Assembly: GCA_022494885.1 (NCBI GenBank)
Contig: JAGVSM010001209.1
Coordinates: forward strand, 124,001 to 188,000
Direction of reading: 5' to 3'
Length of the DNA stretch: 64,000 nucleotides
Source: Micrasema longulum
Lineage: Eukaryota > Arthropoda > Insecta > Trichoptera > Brachycentridae
Position numbers and translations under genes: made by a program. Shown here in pieces: positions 10,191 to 22,239 of the stretch. A model generated the notes under the pieces. It did not search any database and was not told the DNA's origin. It saw only the letters and a program-made list of their open reading frames with translations. The first letter of the stretch is position 1. The number at the start of each line of letters is the position of its first letter.

Positions 10191-10224
10191 GTTACATACA
10201 AATCAAGTTACGATTGTTATATAA

Positions 10225-10635
10225 TTATTAGACCTACTTTAATCTGTAACATAAAGGACTTTAGATGTTTAATGAGTTGCCAAAAAATAAAAGGGATGCT
10301 GAGTCCATGGCACCGTTTTGTGGGATGGGGATGATTTTTGTTAAAAGCAAACATCCAAATAGGTAGATAGAGTATCATCGGAAAGCGTCTGGGTTGTATA
10401 ACAATGTTCTGTTATTGAAATTATTATTTGTATTGTTTATTAGTTAAGGTATCACTAGGTGTTCAAATTTTATTTGTTCAACTTTCTTAATAAATACATT
10501 ACATTACAAGTGTAAGTGAATAGTAATTAAGAGTAAGCTGATAGAATTAAGTATTATGTACAGCGCCCTTGAAGTGATTATTCACGAAAACGGCGCTATA
10601 AAAATTGACAAAATTTATTATTATTATTATTACAC
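10225..10635 (+). pseudogene. LINE C-terminus with complete 3' tail (J3)
   Basis: The coding relic reads FNELPKN and a weak FKR-like end in broken frames (10260-10350). A 200-base 3' UTR follows, then the terminal block TGTACAGCGCCCTTGAAGTG, ACGGCGCTATAAAAATTG and a TTATTATTATTATTA tail ending near 10632. This copy links the J3 coding end to the GCGCC terminal motif. The tail is directly followed by a MITE. Confidence 0.65.
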
Positions 10636-10661
10636 TTGTTTCTAATAAATCTAAAAGTAAT

Positions 10662-11222
10662 TAGGGTCAAAACACCAGTAAATGACCGTTTAAGGTTTAC
10701 TTTGTAGTGAAATCCACATTAAAGGTATAAATTTCATTATTTAAGCGTACAATATAAAAGAAAACAATAAAAAACACATTCATTTTTCTAAGTACTTCTA
10801 CTTTTTTATTGAAATACGAGTATTACAATTATAATTAATATTACTCTACAAAAATAGCAGAATCACCAGTAAATGACCACTACTACCCCATAAAAATAAA
10901 ACTCAGATTTAGTTACATCATAACATTATAAAAGACCCTAACACATTAGAATATGGATATATTCAAACAATTGCTTTTTCTTATAAAACACTATCAATCT
11001 CAGAACAATAACGGGAAGACGCACTATTACCTTTTGACAACTCACAGTTCAAAACTTATAGCTTTGTTTCTTACCAAAATGTGTGTCCGCCTACTGCTTT
11101 TGTCTTTGTTTCTAGTGATATTTTTTTTTTACTGGACACATATGGCAATCCTTATTATATTGTGTTTTATTAACCAATGGTCATTTACTGGGGGGTGGTC
11201 ATTTACTGGTGCTTTGACCCTA
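10662..11222. mobile_element. Non-autonomous inverted-repeat element (MITE), about 560 bp
   Basis: The left end TAGGGTCAAAACACCAGTAA is mirrored by the right end (reverse complement TAGGGTCAAAGCACCAGTAA). The subterminal word CAGTAAATGACC occurs in forward orientation at 10676 and 10868 and in reverse at about 11171 and 11193. There is no transposase. The 109-codon ORF at 10953-11282 reads through the right end and is not a gene. The TSD is not clear, so the superfamily is open. TAGGG ends would suit hAT. Confidence 0.75.
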
Positions 11223-11789
11223 GTAAGTTATTTAGTGACTTTTTGTAGTGAACCGACGATATATTATCTATTACGGACGTAATATTTTTCACGTAATTGC
11301 CTATCCAGTAAACATAAAAACTATAAAAATAAAAACTATGATTTGCTGCCGCATAATTTATATAACATTTTTCACGTATTTTGACACTCATAAAATAAAC
11401 TTCCGAAGAGAAAAACCCAATCCTTTGGGCATTCGATTATATTTCACGGAAAAACGAACTAACTTCAGAACTAAAAGACGTTAAGGCTAAAATTACCGAA
11501 TACCGTGTTATCCGAAAAATACGCAATTTGACAGCCACGGTATCAAGATGGAGAAAAAAACACGGTTGCTTTGTCGTCACGTGAAAAGACTAAAGCAGTG
11601 TTCTTCAAGCTTTTCAAATACGCGCCCATTTACGAGTATTAAAATCTGGTGACCTCTCAGGAGATAAATTTTATGATTCTAGTCGTATGCGCGATTTGAA
11701 CGACAGTGTGTTTAACAACTTTTGTGTGGCTGTGATGTCACACTAGTCAACATACGATACAATACTTGATATAATCTCTCTTATTTTTT
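11223..11789. other. Unique AT-rich interval
   Basis: Small ORFs only. No repeat signature was recognised. Confidence 0.35.
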
Positions 11790-12545
11790 AAAATGATGAA
11801 GTCTACGATGTATGCAAGAAAAACGACTTGCTTATGAATGTTAATAAATCAAAAGTGATGGTTTTTGAAAGAGATGAAAATATAAATAAATGTGAGATCA
11901 GTGTGAACAGAGATATTCTAAATAAGGAAGAAGAATTTGTGTATCTGGGAAGTATGTTTACTAGAGATGGAAATACTGAGAAAGATATTTAAAGAAGAAA
12001 GAGTGCCAGGAACAGTGTGAACGGTGCGCTGAAATCTACTTTGGCAAACAAATGTTTATCGCAAGAGGCAAAACTAGCAGTTTAGCAAAATGGAGTTTTA
12101 GTGCCAACTCTAATGTATGGGAGCGAAGTATGGAATTGGAAACATTATTATGAAAGTAGGTTAAATGCTGTTGAAATGCGATCCCTCAGGCGAACGATGT
12201 ATAAAAAGTGCACAAATGTCGAGATTCGTGAACTGTGTAAGGCTGAGACTTGCATTATCGACAGAATCAAAAAAGGGGTGCTTCATTGGTTTGGACATGT
12301 AGAAAGAATGGACAGCGAAAGAACGGCTAAAAGGATCTACGATGCGAATTTTGATAGATGCAGAAAACGAGGAATACCGAGAAAGACATGACACGATCAA
12401 GTCCATTAAATACTTGAAGATGGACATGTCAAGATTAGTAATAATCGGCGTGCGTACATGAGAAGATGTAATTGTGTAAAGGAATCAAGGTCTGTATTGA
12501 AAGAAATAGTGATATGGCGTTCTTTTCTCTCTACCTACCTCTACG
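11790..12545 (+). pseudogene. RTE-like LINE-A, last third of reverse transcriptase
   Basis: The best-preserved LINE-A colinear copy. From about 11800 it reads NDLLMNVNKSKVMVFERDE, then EEFVYLGSMFTRDG, then LVPTLMYGSEVWNWK, NAVEMRSLRR, GVLHWFGHVERMDSERTAK and finally VIWRSFLSTYLYGETA before the stop near 12540. These are the thumb and C-terminal parts. The catalytic YADD motif lies upstream and is missing. Stops occur at about 11990, 12083 and 12389 (a tryptophan codon turned TGA), with small indels near 12470. The 96-codon open frame 12101-12391 is the middle of this relic. Confidence 0.85.
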
Positions 12546-12998
12546 GGGAAACGGCATGATGGTTCGTTAGTTGGTTTTTATTTTTTGTAATCTTGAAATT
12601 GACATTTTTACACCGGATTCGGAAAGTAAAATTATGTATAGCTATGGTGGATTTTAATACAAAAACTATTTATCTCCACTACGCGAAGAATCAATGTGAC
12701 GCCAATACAGTAATATATCTGTGTAAGAGAGAGTACGAAGATATAACTTATAACAAGGAACACAGAGAAGTTGTTCTGCGGCTTGTGTTTGTGTGAAACA
12801 TATTTAGTCGGTTATTGACATTGATAGGGGATGTACGCACGTAAAATGACCAGTGTATTTTAAAATTATTTTTGACATTTTTAAATGCTCACTTCTTACA
12901 GAATTGACAACGTCGCATTCCTTCTCATTCGGTAGCTAGATAAAAAAGACTAACACATCGATAGCTTGCTTAGATTTAGTAGTGTATTGCGCGTGGGC
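12546..12998. other. Interval without recognised feature
   Basis: A 67-codon plus ORF (12593-12796) has mixed composition but no recognised motif and no neighbouring exon signals. Confidence 0.35.
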
Positions 12999-13136
12999 TA
13001 AGATAGGTTATTATGTATCTTTTTTGGGTGATACCGTGTATGTTCAAAATCCAACATACACGGTATCACCCAAAAAAGATACATAATATTGATAACAGTG
13101 ACCGTGAAAACCTTCGCACCTATTTAAGATAGGTTA
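12999..13136. repeat. Perfect 36-bp hairpin between 12-bp direct repeats
   Basis: The arms 13009-13044 and 13053-13088 are perfect reverse complements (outer end TATTATGTATC, inner GTGATACCGTGTATGTT) around the 8-base loop CAAAATCC. The word TAAGATAGGTTA occurs at 12999-13010 and again at 13125-13136 in the same orientation, bracketing the hairpin plus about 36 bases. This arrangement could be a target-site duplication around a small foldback insertion, or a tandem duplication followed by palindrome formation. Confidence 0.9.
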
Positions 13137-13139
13137 CTT

Positions 13140-14373
13140 CAAAGTGCGTTCGAGTGCCTCACACCTTCAACATTTTCGAGCACATACACTAGAGAAAAAT
13201 ATCCCGAATCAAAAAAAAGTTCCATGCTAAACCCAAAATTTTATTTTTGTGTCTAATTATGTCTACTTGCATATATTATTTCTGAAAAATAATGTTTTAT
13301 TTGAATATCAATTAATTTCGATTTTTTAAAATTTATTTTTCGTGGAACGTTTCGATTGTTTCATTTTTACGTAGGTTCACAATCATTTGTTTAGTAAGTT
13401 TCTAATTTTAAATAATTTAAAAATCTAATAGTAAATTGCATATAACAGTTATTCCATGCAAAAAAAAAAAATTTGGAATAAGAAAGGAAAAATTATTAAC
13501 TTTTAATTATGGGTATTCCCCACCCAGTTAATTAACCGCAAATTGTAGAATAGGTTTGGTTGATTGACGCCAGGTTAATTTAATTTCTAATTGAGAAATC
13601 AAGTGATTATAGATCTAGAAATACAATTAAATAATATCAATACATCTTGCTGCTGATAATACGCCTTAAAATAAAATTTAATTCAAATAAGATTGATGTT
13701 TTTAGGGTGAAGAGAAAAAAGAATATCCAAAACTGGCAAGATACGCTTTGAAATTATTTGTGTCATTTGCCACATCCTATGTGAACTTGAGTTAGTTTTT
13801 GGCGTCTCAAAAATAAATCCACGATTTGAAAAAGTGTTAAGAATAAACATGCATGTCTTTATCAAGTAAAAAAATTTTTTTTGGTAATGTAGGACCTCGA
13901 GGTTGCGACCCACAGGTTGAAAAACAGTGGAATAAAGTTTTCGCACAAAATATATGATTTATTACCATTAAGTATTAATAAAACGAAATAACTCCCCTTT
14001 TCTTACAATTGTCCACTCGTTAGCTTTATAAAAGGGCAATATTATAAGTTTATGGTAATAAAATACTCGTGAATTAATGTATGGCGTAGAGCCAAGTAAC
14101 GCAAATGTCAATTTGGAGTCTTAGCTCTATTGGAAAACAGCAACGAAAATTTATAAATTTGACGTTTTTTTTCATTTTTTCACATTTGTGCTGATTAATT
14201 CAGATGAAATTTCTAAAAGTATGAAAGGAGGTTTTCTATAAACATTATTTCTTACACATTCATTTGGTAAAAAAAACATGAAGTAGTTTACTCTTTAAAA
14301 AAGTAAGAGAAACATTGGTGAGTATTAAATTACATTTTTTATTAAAAAAAAAAAACAAATGTAGGTTCCTAAA
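13140..14373. other. AT-rich interval, nothing recognised
   Basis: Long A and T runs. The 87-codon minus ORF (13683-13946) has no motif. Confidence 0.4.
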
Positions 14374-14530
14374 AGCGGCCTCGTGTTATAATGGCTAAAA
14401 TGCTTGCGTCACGCACGAGGGTTCTGGGTTCAAATCCCGGTAAGATCACGATTATTTCATGTATTTTATCTCAAGCCTCGGTATTTTGCGCTTACATGTC
14501 TCATTGGTGTGGCGAAAAAATTAAGAAAAT
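14374..14530 (+). mobile_element. tRNA-derived SINE (S3-like)
   Basis: It begins GCGGCCTCGTGTTATAATGG (box A region) and contains GGGTTCAAATCCCGG, a good box B and T-arm (5-bp stem, 7-base loop). The 3' side of the acceptor stem does not pair with the 5' side, so it is not a functional tRNA. A body with TCTCAAGCCTCGG resembles the body of S3 at 53933-54115. Confidence 0.65.
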
Positions 14531-16271
14531 ATTTATATCTCATTTTCTCATAATACGAATTAATAATTAATATGCTTCTTTTCACTAAGTTAATCCAATA
14601 AATAAATTAAATTGTAAAAAAAAAACTATTTTCGTTTCCTTTCATATGCCAGATTTAAAATGCACTAAATGTATTTCAAAGCTGACTTCCTTTAAAAGTA
14701 TTTTTTTCTACACCAATCCACACAAAAAACAGGGTGGTTAGATGTTTATTGTATTCACTTTTTATTTATTCAGTAGCTATTCTCAAGGAAAAATCTTACG
14801 AAATGAAATCTAGTGTAGATTAGTCAGCTTTGTAGTGCATTAGTGCGTTTGATAGCCGTGAAAACTATTGAAATAATGAATAAATAACTACAATCAAAAT
14901 CTATTGACCCCACGTATTTTTTCCGTACAATGTAGATATTTCTATCTCCTGAATTGGGCCAAAACCAAAGTTTTCTTCATAACGTACAGGTTTTTTTATA
15001 CATGAAATCGATAAATAAAAGTCAATTTAAACTATATCGTGATAAACTAAATATAAATAATATGTAGTTTGTCTGTGAGTTTCTAATACAAAATCCCCTT
15101 GAGAATAATGATGATAAAAGCTATTTAAAAGTAAAAGAATATTTAAAAAAACATTACGAATTGAAAAAGAAGAAATAACTTTCAAGATGAAAGTTTTGAT
15201 TTTTGATGTGGAAGTCCTTCAACCTTTTACTTTTTTATTCCAGACTGGTAGAGCCCTTCACGTCGACGGGAAGCCAGTTAAACAATATTGGTACAAGAAA
15301 TTCATCTTTTCTACTTTCATAGAAGTTCTATGCTCTATATTTCATCAGTTTCATGTCTGACATGTTGAAGATCGAGCGGGGTTTTTCATCATCCAACTTA
15401 AAGTAGTAAAGTTGCTTCACTAAAAATGTCTCTCAATGCTTAAATTGGATTTCGTAATCTTTTTTAATTTTTTCGATGGTCTTTTACAAGAATTATCTCA
15501 AGGAGTCTTTTCTGGAGATTGCTATTTTTTAATCCATATTTGTTGTATGAGTGCCTCAGCAAGTTAGAACTTGTTTGATAGTATTGATTTCGCAAGACTT
15601 ATGTTGACATAATTATTTACATAATCTAAAAGATATTGTAATTATTTCTGACAATATATTTCCGGATGCATTCATTTTATTTCGCAAAATCTCAGGATTC
15701 TAGATTAAAAATCTTTATTCTCGATCTCGATAATATCAGAAAATTGTTTTATCTGAGTTACAAATAACAAAATATTCTATTTGATTTGGTCGAACATGAT
15801 TTAATTAAGAATTGGTATGGCTTCATATTACCCCCAAAATGAAGGGAGTACATATAAACGGAATCTTTTACGGTTTCCTGAAAATATGTATGAATGCTCC
15901 TCTATGTAAATAAATTGAAAACCTATTGACTTTTTATTCAAAATAAACAGTACAAGAAATACACAATATTTTATTGGAATATATGTACCTACCTAAATGT
16001 CCAATAAACTACCGTCAATCATTGACAACAAATATGTTTGATTGAACTATGTTTTTCGTCGCAACCCAACAGAGGACTTAAGTTCCATGGAATTGGAATT
16101 TGTGTTCCAATAAACATAAAATAATAAATTATTTGTAAATGTATAAAATACAAGTTTTATTTTATGATGGAAACCAGATTTTTAAAAAACATTTTATGTT
16201 ATTTCCTTAGTAGAAATAAAAAAGTACAGTATTACATATTTGTTTAGAAATAATTAACAAAATATGAGTGT
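14531..16271. other. AT-rich interval with one doubtful LINE trace
   Basis: Apart from a possible LINE end on the minus strand at 15190-15310, no repeat or gene was recognised. Confidence 0.4.
15190..15310 (-). pseudogene. Possible LINE C-terminal trace
   Basis: The minus strand reads FLVPILFNWLPVDVKGSTSL followed by a lysine-rich end. This matches the generic LINE terminal layout in which 'LP..V....SL..FK..LK' closes the protein. Only about 35 codons match and upstream frames are closed, so the call is tentative. Confidence 0.35.
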
Positions 16272-16275
16272 TTAA

Positions 16276-16447
16276 GGGCCAGTTGCAGCAAAGAAAGTTA
16301 TAGTGTTAAACGATAATTGCGACGATTCTGTATAAACGGGTAAAATAGGCATTATAAAAAGTGATTAGGAAAAACCCGTTTTTGAAAAACGGTCAACTTT
16401 TTTAATCTAAAGTTTACTACTTTAACCATTCGTGGTACAACTGACCC
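16276..16447. mobile_element. 172-bp MITE flanked by TTAA
   Basis: The element begins GGGCCAGTTGCAGCA and ends with the reverse complement of GGGTCAGTTGTACCACG. The imperfect inverted repeats continue for about 35 bases. TTAA lies on both sides (16272-16275 and 16448-16451), consistent with a 4-bp target duplication. TTAA suits piggyBac-type insertion, while the GGGCC end recalls PIF/Harbinger, so the superfamily is unresolved. No ORF. Confidence 0.8.
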
Positions 16448-16451
16448 TTAA

Positions 16452-17989
16452 AAATAATTGATTTTATACATTTTAAATTATGTTTTTAACTTGAATTTAT
16501 AATTTAATCCTACAATGAGTTACAGTTACTCATTTAAATGTACAAATCATTTTCGTTCTTTATAATTTATAAGTGAAATTTCAATTGTTATAAAAAAAAT
16601 AATCTGCATTCTGTAGCGTGACAAAATGAACATTTTAATTAATTTCAATAACGCAAATATTCTAAAACGGTTGTTCTAAACGTATGAACACGTCGATATA
16701 TGACATGAATATTTTTATAGAGTTTAAACCATAAGAAAAAAGGGGAATTAAATATAACTCGTGTAAGTCATAATAATTAACAGGGTAAAAATGTAGTCAT
16801 TAGAAAAAATTAAAGCATGTTACAATATTGAGAAAAGCTGTCTAAAAATAACATTGGATACTTTTTCAAAATGGGAAAGAGAGTTAAAGAGAGTGACAAA
16901 CATAATCAAGAAAAGAAAATAGCAAATACTCGTAATATAGGATTAAAATATAAAGAAAAAAAAGTTTAAATTATCGCGATGGGCAGGTTTATGAAAATAT
17001 AAATTTTAAACGCAAACATAAAAAAGTTTTTATGCAGTTACCTACATAGTTCTTTTTTTTTCTTTTTTTATTAAATTAAATTTTATATAATATTTAAAAA
17101 GAGTTTTTGTAAGAACTCATTTAGGGACATGCAGATAACAATACTTATTTACAGATGTTTTTATATTTAAACTATAACATTATTTACAAAAGCATAATAA
17201 AATTATGAAACACTACAAATTAAAAGAGTATGAAAAAGTTTTAAAAATAACAAAATAAACATCATACAAGGCATGGACTTAATTCAAAATGAAATATACA
17301 TTATACAATCTGGGAAAGAAAAATTTATAAATTTAAAAAGTTTAAAAATTACATGTATATATATATAATCTGAACTAGTACGAGAATTTTCAATAGTTCA
17401 ATTTTGTAACACCATTAATTCATCCCGGAGTAGCGCCTGCTAACGTCACTCAACGAAAACATCATCGTTTTTATTACAGTATCTCGGCTACGCCATAATT
17501 TTCTTATGAAAGAATTTTTATTTATATTTCTAACCACATTATCATAAAAAATCAAGAAGCATTGATTAAAACTTGTTCATTTTCTGAAATTAATTACTAG
17601 GATGTTAAAAACAGATGTTTAGATGTTTAAAAGTTCAACTGTTCTGCTTGTCGATGGTTTTGTTTCCTGGAGTCTGTCATATACAGCCGTGATCGTATGT
17701 GTCACATAAGTCCTGAAACACAGAAATAAAGGCGCAAAAAAGTATTCATTTGTAATTTCAAATAAAAAAACTATTATAAAATTATTTAAAAAATAAATGA
17801 TTACTTTATGGATTTAGATTCAAAGGACAGAAATTTATTTCGTTAAATGAATCGGATTAGGATATTTTAAAAATAAACTTGTCACGTCTATAATGAGCTT
17901 ATATTACAGTAAAACATCCTTCTGTTTCTATTTTAGCTGTTCGTTACAAGAATCAAATGGTTTTTAATTCGATAATTGATTTTAATTAA
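16452..17989. other. AT-rich interval, nothing recognised
   Basis: No gene, SINE or LINE signature was seen. A slightly more complex patch lies near 17400-17480. Confidence 0.4.
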
Positions 17990-18440
17990 TAACGAATTCT
18001 TCCCTTCGGATATAAATAAGCGGATACCGCTTGCATTAAAACTCCATCCATCGGGATACAACAATACCGAATCAAATTAAAATACCTCTATGCCTCATTG
18101 CGCCCTTTTCCCCTTTCGACATACATATTGCCCAGAATCAATCAATCGCTAAAGGAGGGTTATTGACGCGATGGGGGAGTGCGGGGCAATCGGACAAACA
18201 AACGAATCTCGTTTATTTAAATCGGTATTTAATTATTACATCTGAAATGAATTCGAAAGCGGCATCTAGCCCCGTTATACCCAGGTTTATTGCCCATACT
18301 ACGGGTAGACATTCCCCAATCTCCTCTTTAAACTGCCGGACGAGAATTATTTTGTTAATTGAAAATCCAGTGCATGGCGAATTTGAGCTTGGGTAAACTA
18401 TGTCTACTGTGAGAAGGGTTGCTAGCTCCAAATGTTAGCG
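17990..18440. other. Unique, complex block; candidate conserved non-coding element
   Basis: The block has higher GC and sequence complexity than several kilobases on either side, no long A or T runs, and no match to the repeats of this window. It holds homeodomain and PBC-type words (AATCAATCAATCG, TTTAATTATTA, GTTAATTGAAAA), a FOX-like AACAAACAAACG-type run near 18195, and the palindromic GCGGATACCGC near 18022. Overlapping ORFs on both strands (18163-18396 plus, 18213-18431 minus) have no motif, so coding function is unlikely. Regulatory function is inferred from composition only. Confidence 0.3.
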
Positions 18441-20264
18441 CAAAATAGTTCAAAATCAATGTTTATTTTGTAAATTCAAAGCTGAAAAACAATGAAGAAA
18501 AAAAATGCATTTTAACTCAACATTGTTTTTTGGTGAATTTTCTCAATACTGCCTTAAATTTATTAAAAAATATCTTTGTTTGGCAATTTTGAGATTTACA
18601 GCCATTTCTTGGTAAGCCAAGTAACTCCGTGAAACTTATAAATGGCTGTGTAACTCTTAAAAGACTGTGGTAAATAATCCCTTTGCGCGCGGTGATGTAA
18701 CATCGTGTTACCACTAGTAAAAGCCGGAATATTCTTATAGTTCAAATATTTTATTTGTTTTAAAAACATGGAGACATACTGTTTAATAATTCCGTTTTCA
18801 TAATTTATGCGAATAAATATTTAATTTAGCCCTGTCACAGCAAAATAAATTAAAAATCACAAATACACCGCTCACGTTACGCGCATGCGTTCCTCATCAC
18901 TATCATCAATCGACTAAAGACTGAATCTGTTTTAGACAACACCCGCCGCAGAACAGTATTTCTGTCTTCCTTTTTATGACTTCTATCTTCGTGCTCTCTC
19001 TTGTATTAGGTATCTGTATTGCTGAATTAGCGGACATTCACTCTTAGCGTAGCAAGGATAAATATTTTTTTATTGACATTTAGCATAGTTATACAAGTTT
19101 TACTTTTCAAATCAGGTGTGGAAATGTGTATTTGAAGATTTTAAAAAATATGAATTCAAAACATAAAAAAGATTCATCAAGTCTTGTGTCCAATGTCACA
19201 AGAGTTAAGCACTTTTACTCCACGAAAAAAATAATTCAAGGACAAGACATAAGTAGTTAGAATTTCTAGACTTACATTTTACTTTTAAAAGAGGTTCACT
19301 ATAATTGTAATTTTTGTTGAAATATCTGTCAATATTAATTTTAATTCAAGTTTTTTTCAATTTGGTATGGTCATTTCCTGGTATCCTTTTAAACTCCCTT
19401 CCTGATTTCAAATTACATGAACTTCTTAATTCATCATGTAAAAAGGTTTGTTTTTTTTTCGCCATCACTAAATAATAGCTACAGCAAAAAATCTTAAAAA
19501 GTATAATCTCCCCATTAATAAACAGCTGCCAAAATTGTTAAGTATAAACTCTGCCCAACCAATCTCTTTTTGGCTGGTTAGAATATATGCATTAAATGAA
19601 AAAGACTGTCAATGTACAATATGTATACAAATATGTATGTGTTTTACAAACTTTGATTAAATATATAAATATCGATTCGGCATAAGTATTAATATTTTTA
19701 CCGTAAGTCCAAGATCCCAACCGAATCATTTCACATTTTACAAATGACTAGCAGTGTCTCTAACACGAGTGGGACAAAGTAACTTCTGTTTACAGAGTTC
19801 GCTATTCGGATAAACTTTGACGTGGCAATTAATCACATGTGTCTACTCCAGTCTTACCTTTGAAATATTATATAACATAATCCATACTTCGTTTCAGCTA
19901 CGACACCTCTAAAAACAGAACCCCACCTTTAAATAATTTATTATACCATAAAACCATTTTAAAAACTATGTGGTTACAGTTGTGTTTAATTTGTTGCCAA
20001 ACAATCTTAGAAATAGTACCACCAAAAGAGACCAGGGTAAAATAAGAGAATGGGTATTCGATCAGAAGTTTCTATATGAATAAATTGGAATATGTATGTG
20101 TAGAAATATATACAAATATGAATAGTAGAAATATAAATATAGAATATAGATGTGGATACAGATTTATTTTTTTTTAATACTTTTTTCAGATAACAAATAT
20201 AAGTATACAATATTAGTAATAAATACAATTTTTATATTATTTCAATACATATATTTACTTAAAT
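18441..20264. other. Mostly unique AT-rich interval
   Basis: No gene or repeat family was recognised. Positions 18830-19060 are somewhat more complex. The minus ORF at 20007-20228 is built from low-complexity ATA repeats. Confidence 0.4.
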
Positions 20265-20545
20265 TTGTTGCAACAGAGAAAGAAAACATTTTTTAGAAGG
20301 GAATATGGGAGTCTAGGCATTTACAGGGCTTATGACCAGTCATTGGCTGGTTTAAGTGGCCACTTTACACACTGTGTAACACTCACCATTCTGTCAATGT
20401 TTGAACATCCACGTTTCCTTAACTCTTCCATCTGTTGACTTTTGTAAAGTAAAAGAGACGATTGCAACAAATTTAGACCCTAGCGAGAAATTCCAGCCAG
20501 TCTGCAAGCATTTGGACAAACTTAAAACATTGTTGACATTATTTA
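20265..20545 (+). mobile_element. Family C copy with both ends
   Basis: A plus-oriented core (TTACAGGGCTTATGACCAGT, then TTTAAGTGGCCACTTTACAC, CACCATTCTG and TCCATCTGTTGACTTTTG) is followed at 20460-20540 by the flank block in reverse orientation (CAGCCAGTCTGCAAGCATTT). This copy shows that the flank can lie at the right side, so the element has compound inverted ends. Confidence 0.7.
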
Positions 20546-20989
20546 CATTTTCGCTTCCTAGTACGTAAAAGAAAAAATAATTCATGTGTAAATAATAGGG
20601 AGTGACGTCTTACAATAGTTCGTTAATTTAATTTTTAATTATTAATATTTGTAGGATAACGTATCAATTACAAAAAAATATAAACGGTGTTTTTAATCAG
20701 TGGTACACAAAGAAGAATTTTAAATGTAACTTTTCACTTCTTTCTTAAATACATTGTATTACTGACTGCACTTTGATTTTCTTTGTTAATTTTATTCAAG
20801 AAAAATATTCCTCCGTAAGTAAAATGAAATTGTGCTGTAGTTGTTTTTAATTTGGGAATTAAGATATTACCACCTGTTCTAGGTCGCGTATTTACGTTTT
20901 GTGACCTAGAAACACTAATATTTATTTAGTCTTTATGTATTTGAAACAAAAAATTATTTTGAAATAACAATTTTATATCTAAAACCTTA

Positions 20990-21245
20990 AATTTTGCAGG
21001 AGACCCTCAAGGCGCATAATGTGGCCGATCGATTGGGCTCGTCTCTCTGAAATAGTTTTGATTAGGTGCCTCCTTTCTTCGATTCTACTGAAAACCTCGT
21101 CATTAGTGATGTGATTTCTCTAGGAAATTCCTAATATATTCTTCTGTAACACCATATCTCAAAGGCCTGTAGTCTTTTTTTATCCCTTTCGGTAAGGCAT
21201 TATGTTTCACAACCGTACACTAATAAGCTTTATACGTTTGTCTTC
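20990..21245 (-). pseudogene. RTE-like LINE-C C-terminal fragment
   Basis: The minus strand carries a WCYRRI-type start in broken frames, then EVFSRIEERRHLIKTISE and RRAQSIGHIMRLEGLL. This is the pre-terminal domain of RTE-like reverse transcriptases. It is homologous in layout to the split copy at 40436-41575. Frameshifts occur near 21120 and 21190. The 5' part is missing. Confidence 0.65.
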
Positions 21246-21273
21246 GCAACTTACTTGCGGAGTTTGATGTGGG

Positions 21274-21316
21274 TATATATATATATATATATATATATAA
21301 ATATATATATATATAT
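21274..21316. repeat. (TA)n microsatellite
   Basis: About 20 TA units with one interruption, followed by a poly-T run. Confidence 0.95.
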
Positions 21317-21319
21317 TTT

Positions 21320-22238
21320 TTTTTTAAGTTTAAGTCAACCCACCCTTACAAGAATATAATATTTAAACATTTGTTAATATAGTTAGCATACTGGTAAAAA
21401 AAAACACTATTTAGACATTTAATCATTTTTACCGTACCTACACCACTCTACGACCGCCTCGAAATGTATTGAGGTGAGAAAATTTCAACCAGGTTGAATT
21501 GTCAACATTAGTGTCTTCACTCAAATAAACTGCAAGTTACAAGCTCTGTAAAAGCCTGGGCATCAATTTTTCTTCCTTCATGTAGACTTGTTTAACTTTA
21601 TTAATCACATTTGTTCAAACGTCTGATATGTTTTTTTAAAATTATTTATTATATGCACATAAAACTTTTTTTTTTTTTTCATTATTGGACTTACACAGCC
21701 AATGCATATGGCTTGTGAGTGAAGATTTCCGATACAGCAGATTTCTTTATTTTCCAAACGATACTAACTGCACTTCCTCATTTTCAACAGAATCCACTCA
21801 ATTTCTAGACAATCTATGAATAGTTCTAGAAGTAATAATAGGTAGGTATGCTACTTGACCATAAACCACTTGACTACCGCAGGCGGTAAAAAAGGCGGAA
21901 TACTGTAAAATCAACACCACGGCTACTGCGAAAATATTACTCGTGGATCGGAATTAAAACCAAATATTTATTTTATCGTTTCCGCATTCGCGGGATGGGC
22001 GAAATTTTATTACAAAATGGCGGATGAGCGGGAAAATAGTTCTGGGCGAACCTAAAATGGAGGAATTTTCACTATCGTAACAACACAGGCGAGCATATTT
22101 CTAACAGCACCGTATGAAATTAAAATCAGGCTCCATTTGATTCTGATTTCAAACAAATAAAAATGTAAAATAATAGCATTGTCTTAAAATTTTCCATTGT
22201 TTTGGATCTATTCAGATTAACTCTTATTTATATTAACA
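21320..22238. other. Unique interval with a GC-richer patch
   Basis: At 21890-22090 the sequence is more complex and contains ACAAAATGGCGGATGAGCGG and CTAAAATGGAGGAATT. The AAATGGCGG word resembles YY1/Pho-type sites. No exon could be built. Confidence 0.25.
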
Positions 22239-22239
22239 T

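Noticed and set aside
10953..11282. 109-codon ORF with hydrophobic, membrane-like residues
   Set aside because: It reads through the inverted end of a MITE. The hydrophobic look comes from T-rich DNA.
12593..12796. 67-codon ORF as a small gene
   Set aside because: Mixed composition but no motif, no splice or promoter context, and it directly follows a dead LINE.
14374..14450. Possible tRNA gene
   Set aside because: The T-arm is good but the acceptor stem does not pair, and a SINE body follows.
18163..18431. Overlapping ORFs on both strands in the complex block
   Set aside because: No motif, and open on both strands only because stop-rich A/T runs are rare here.
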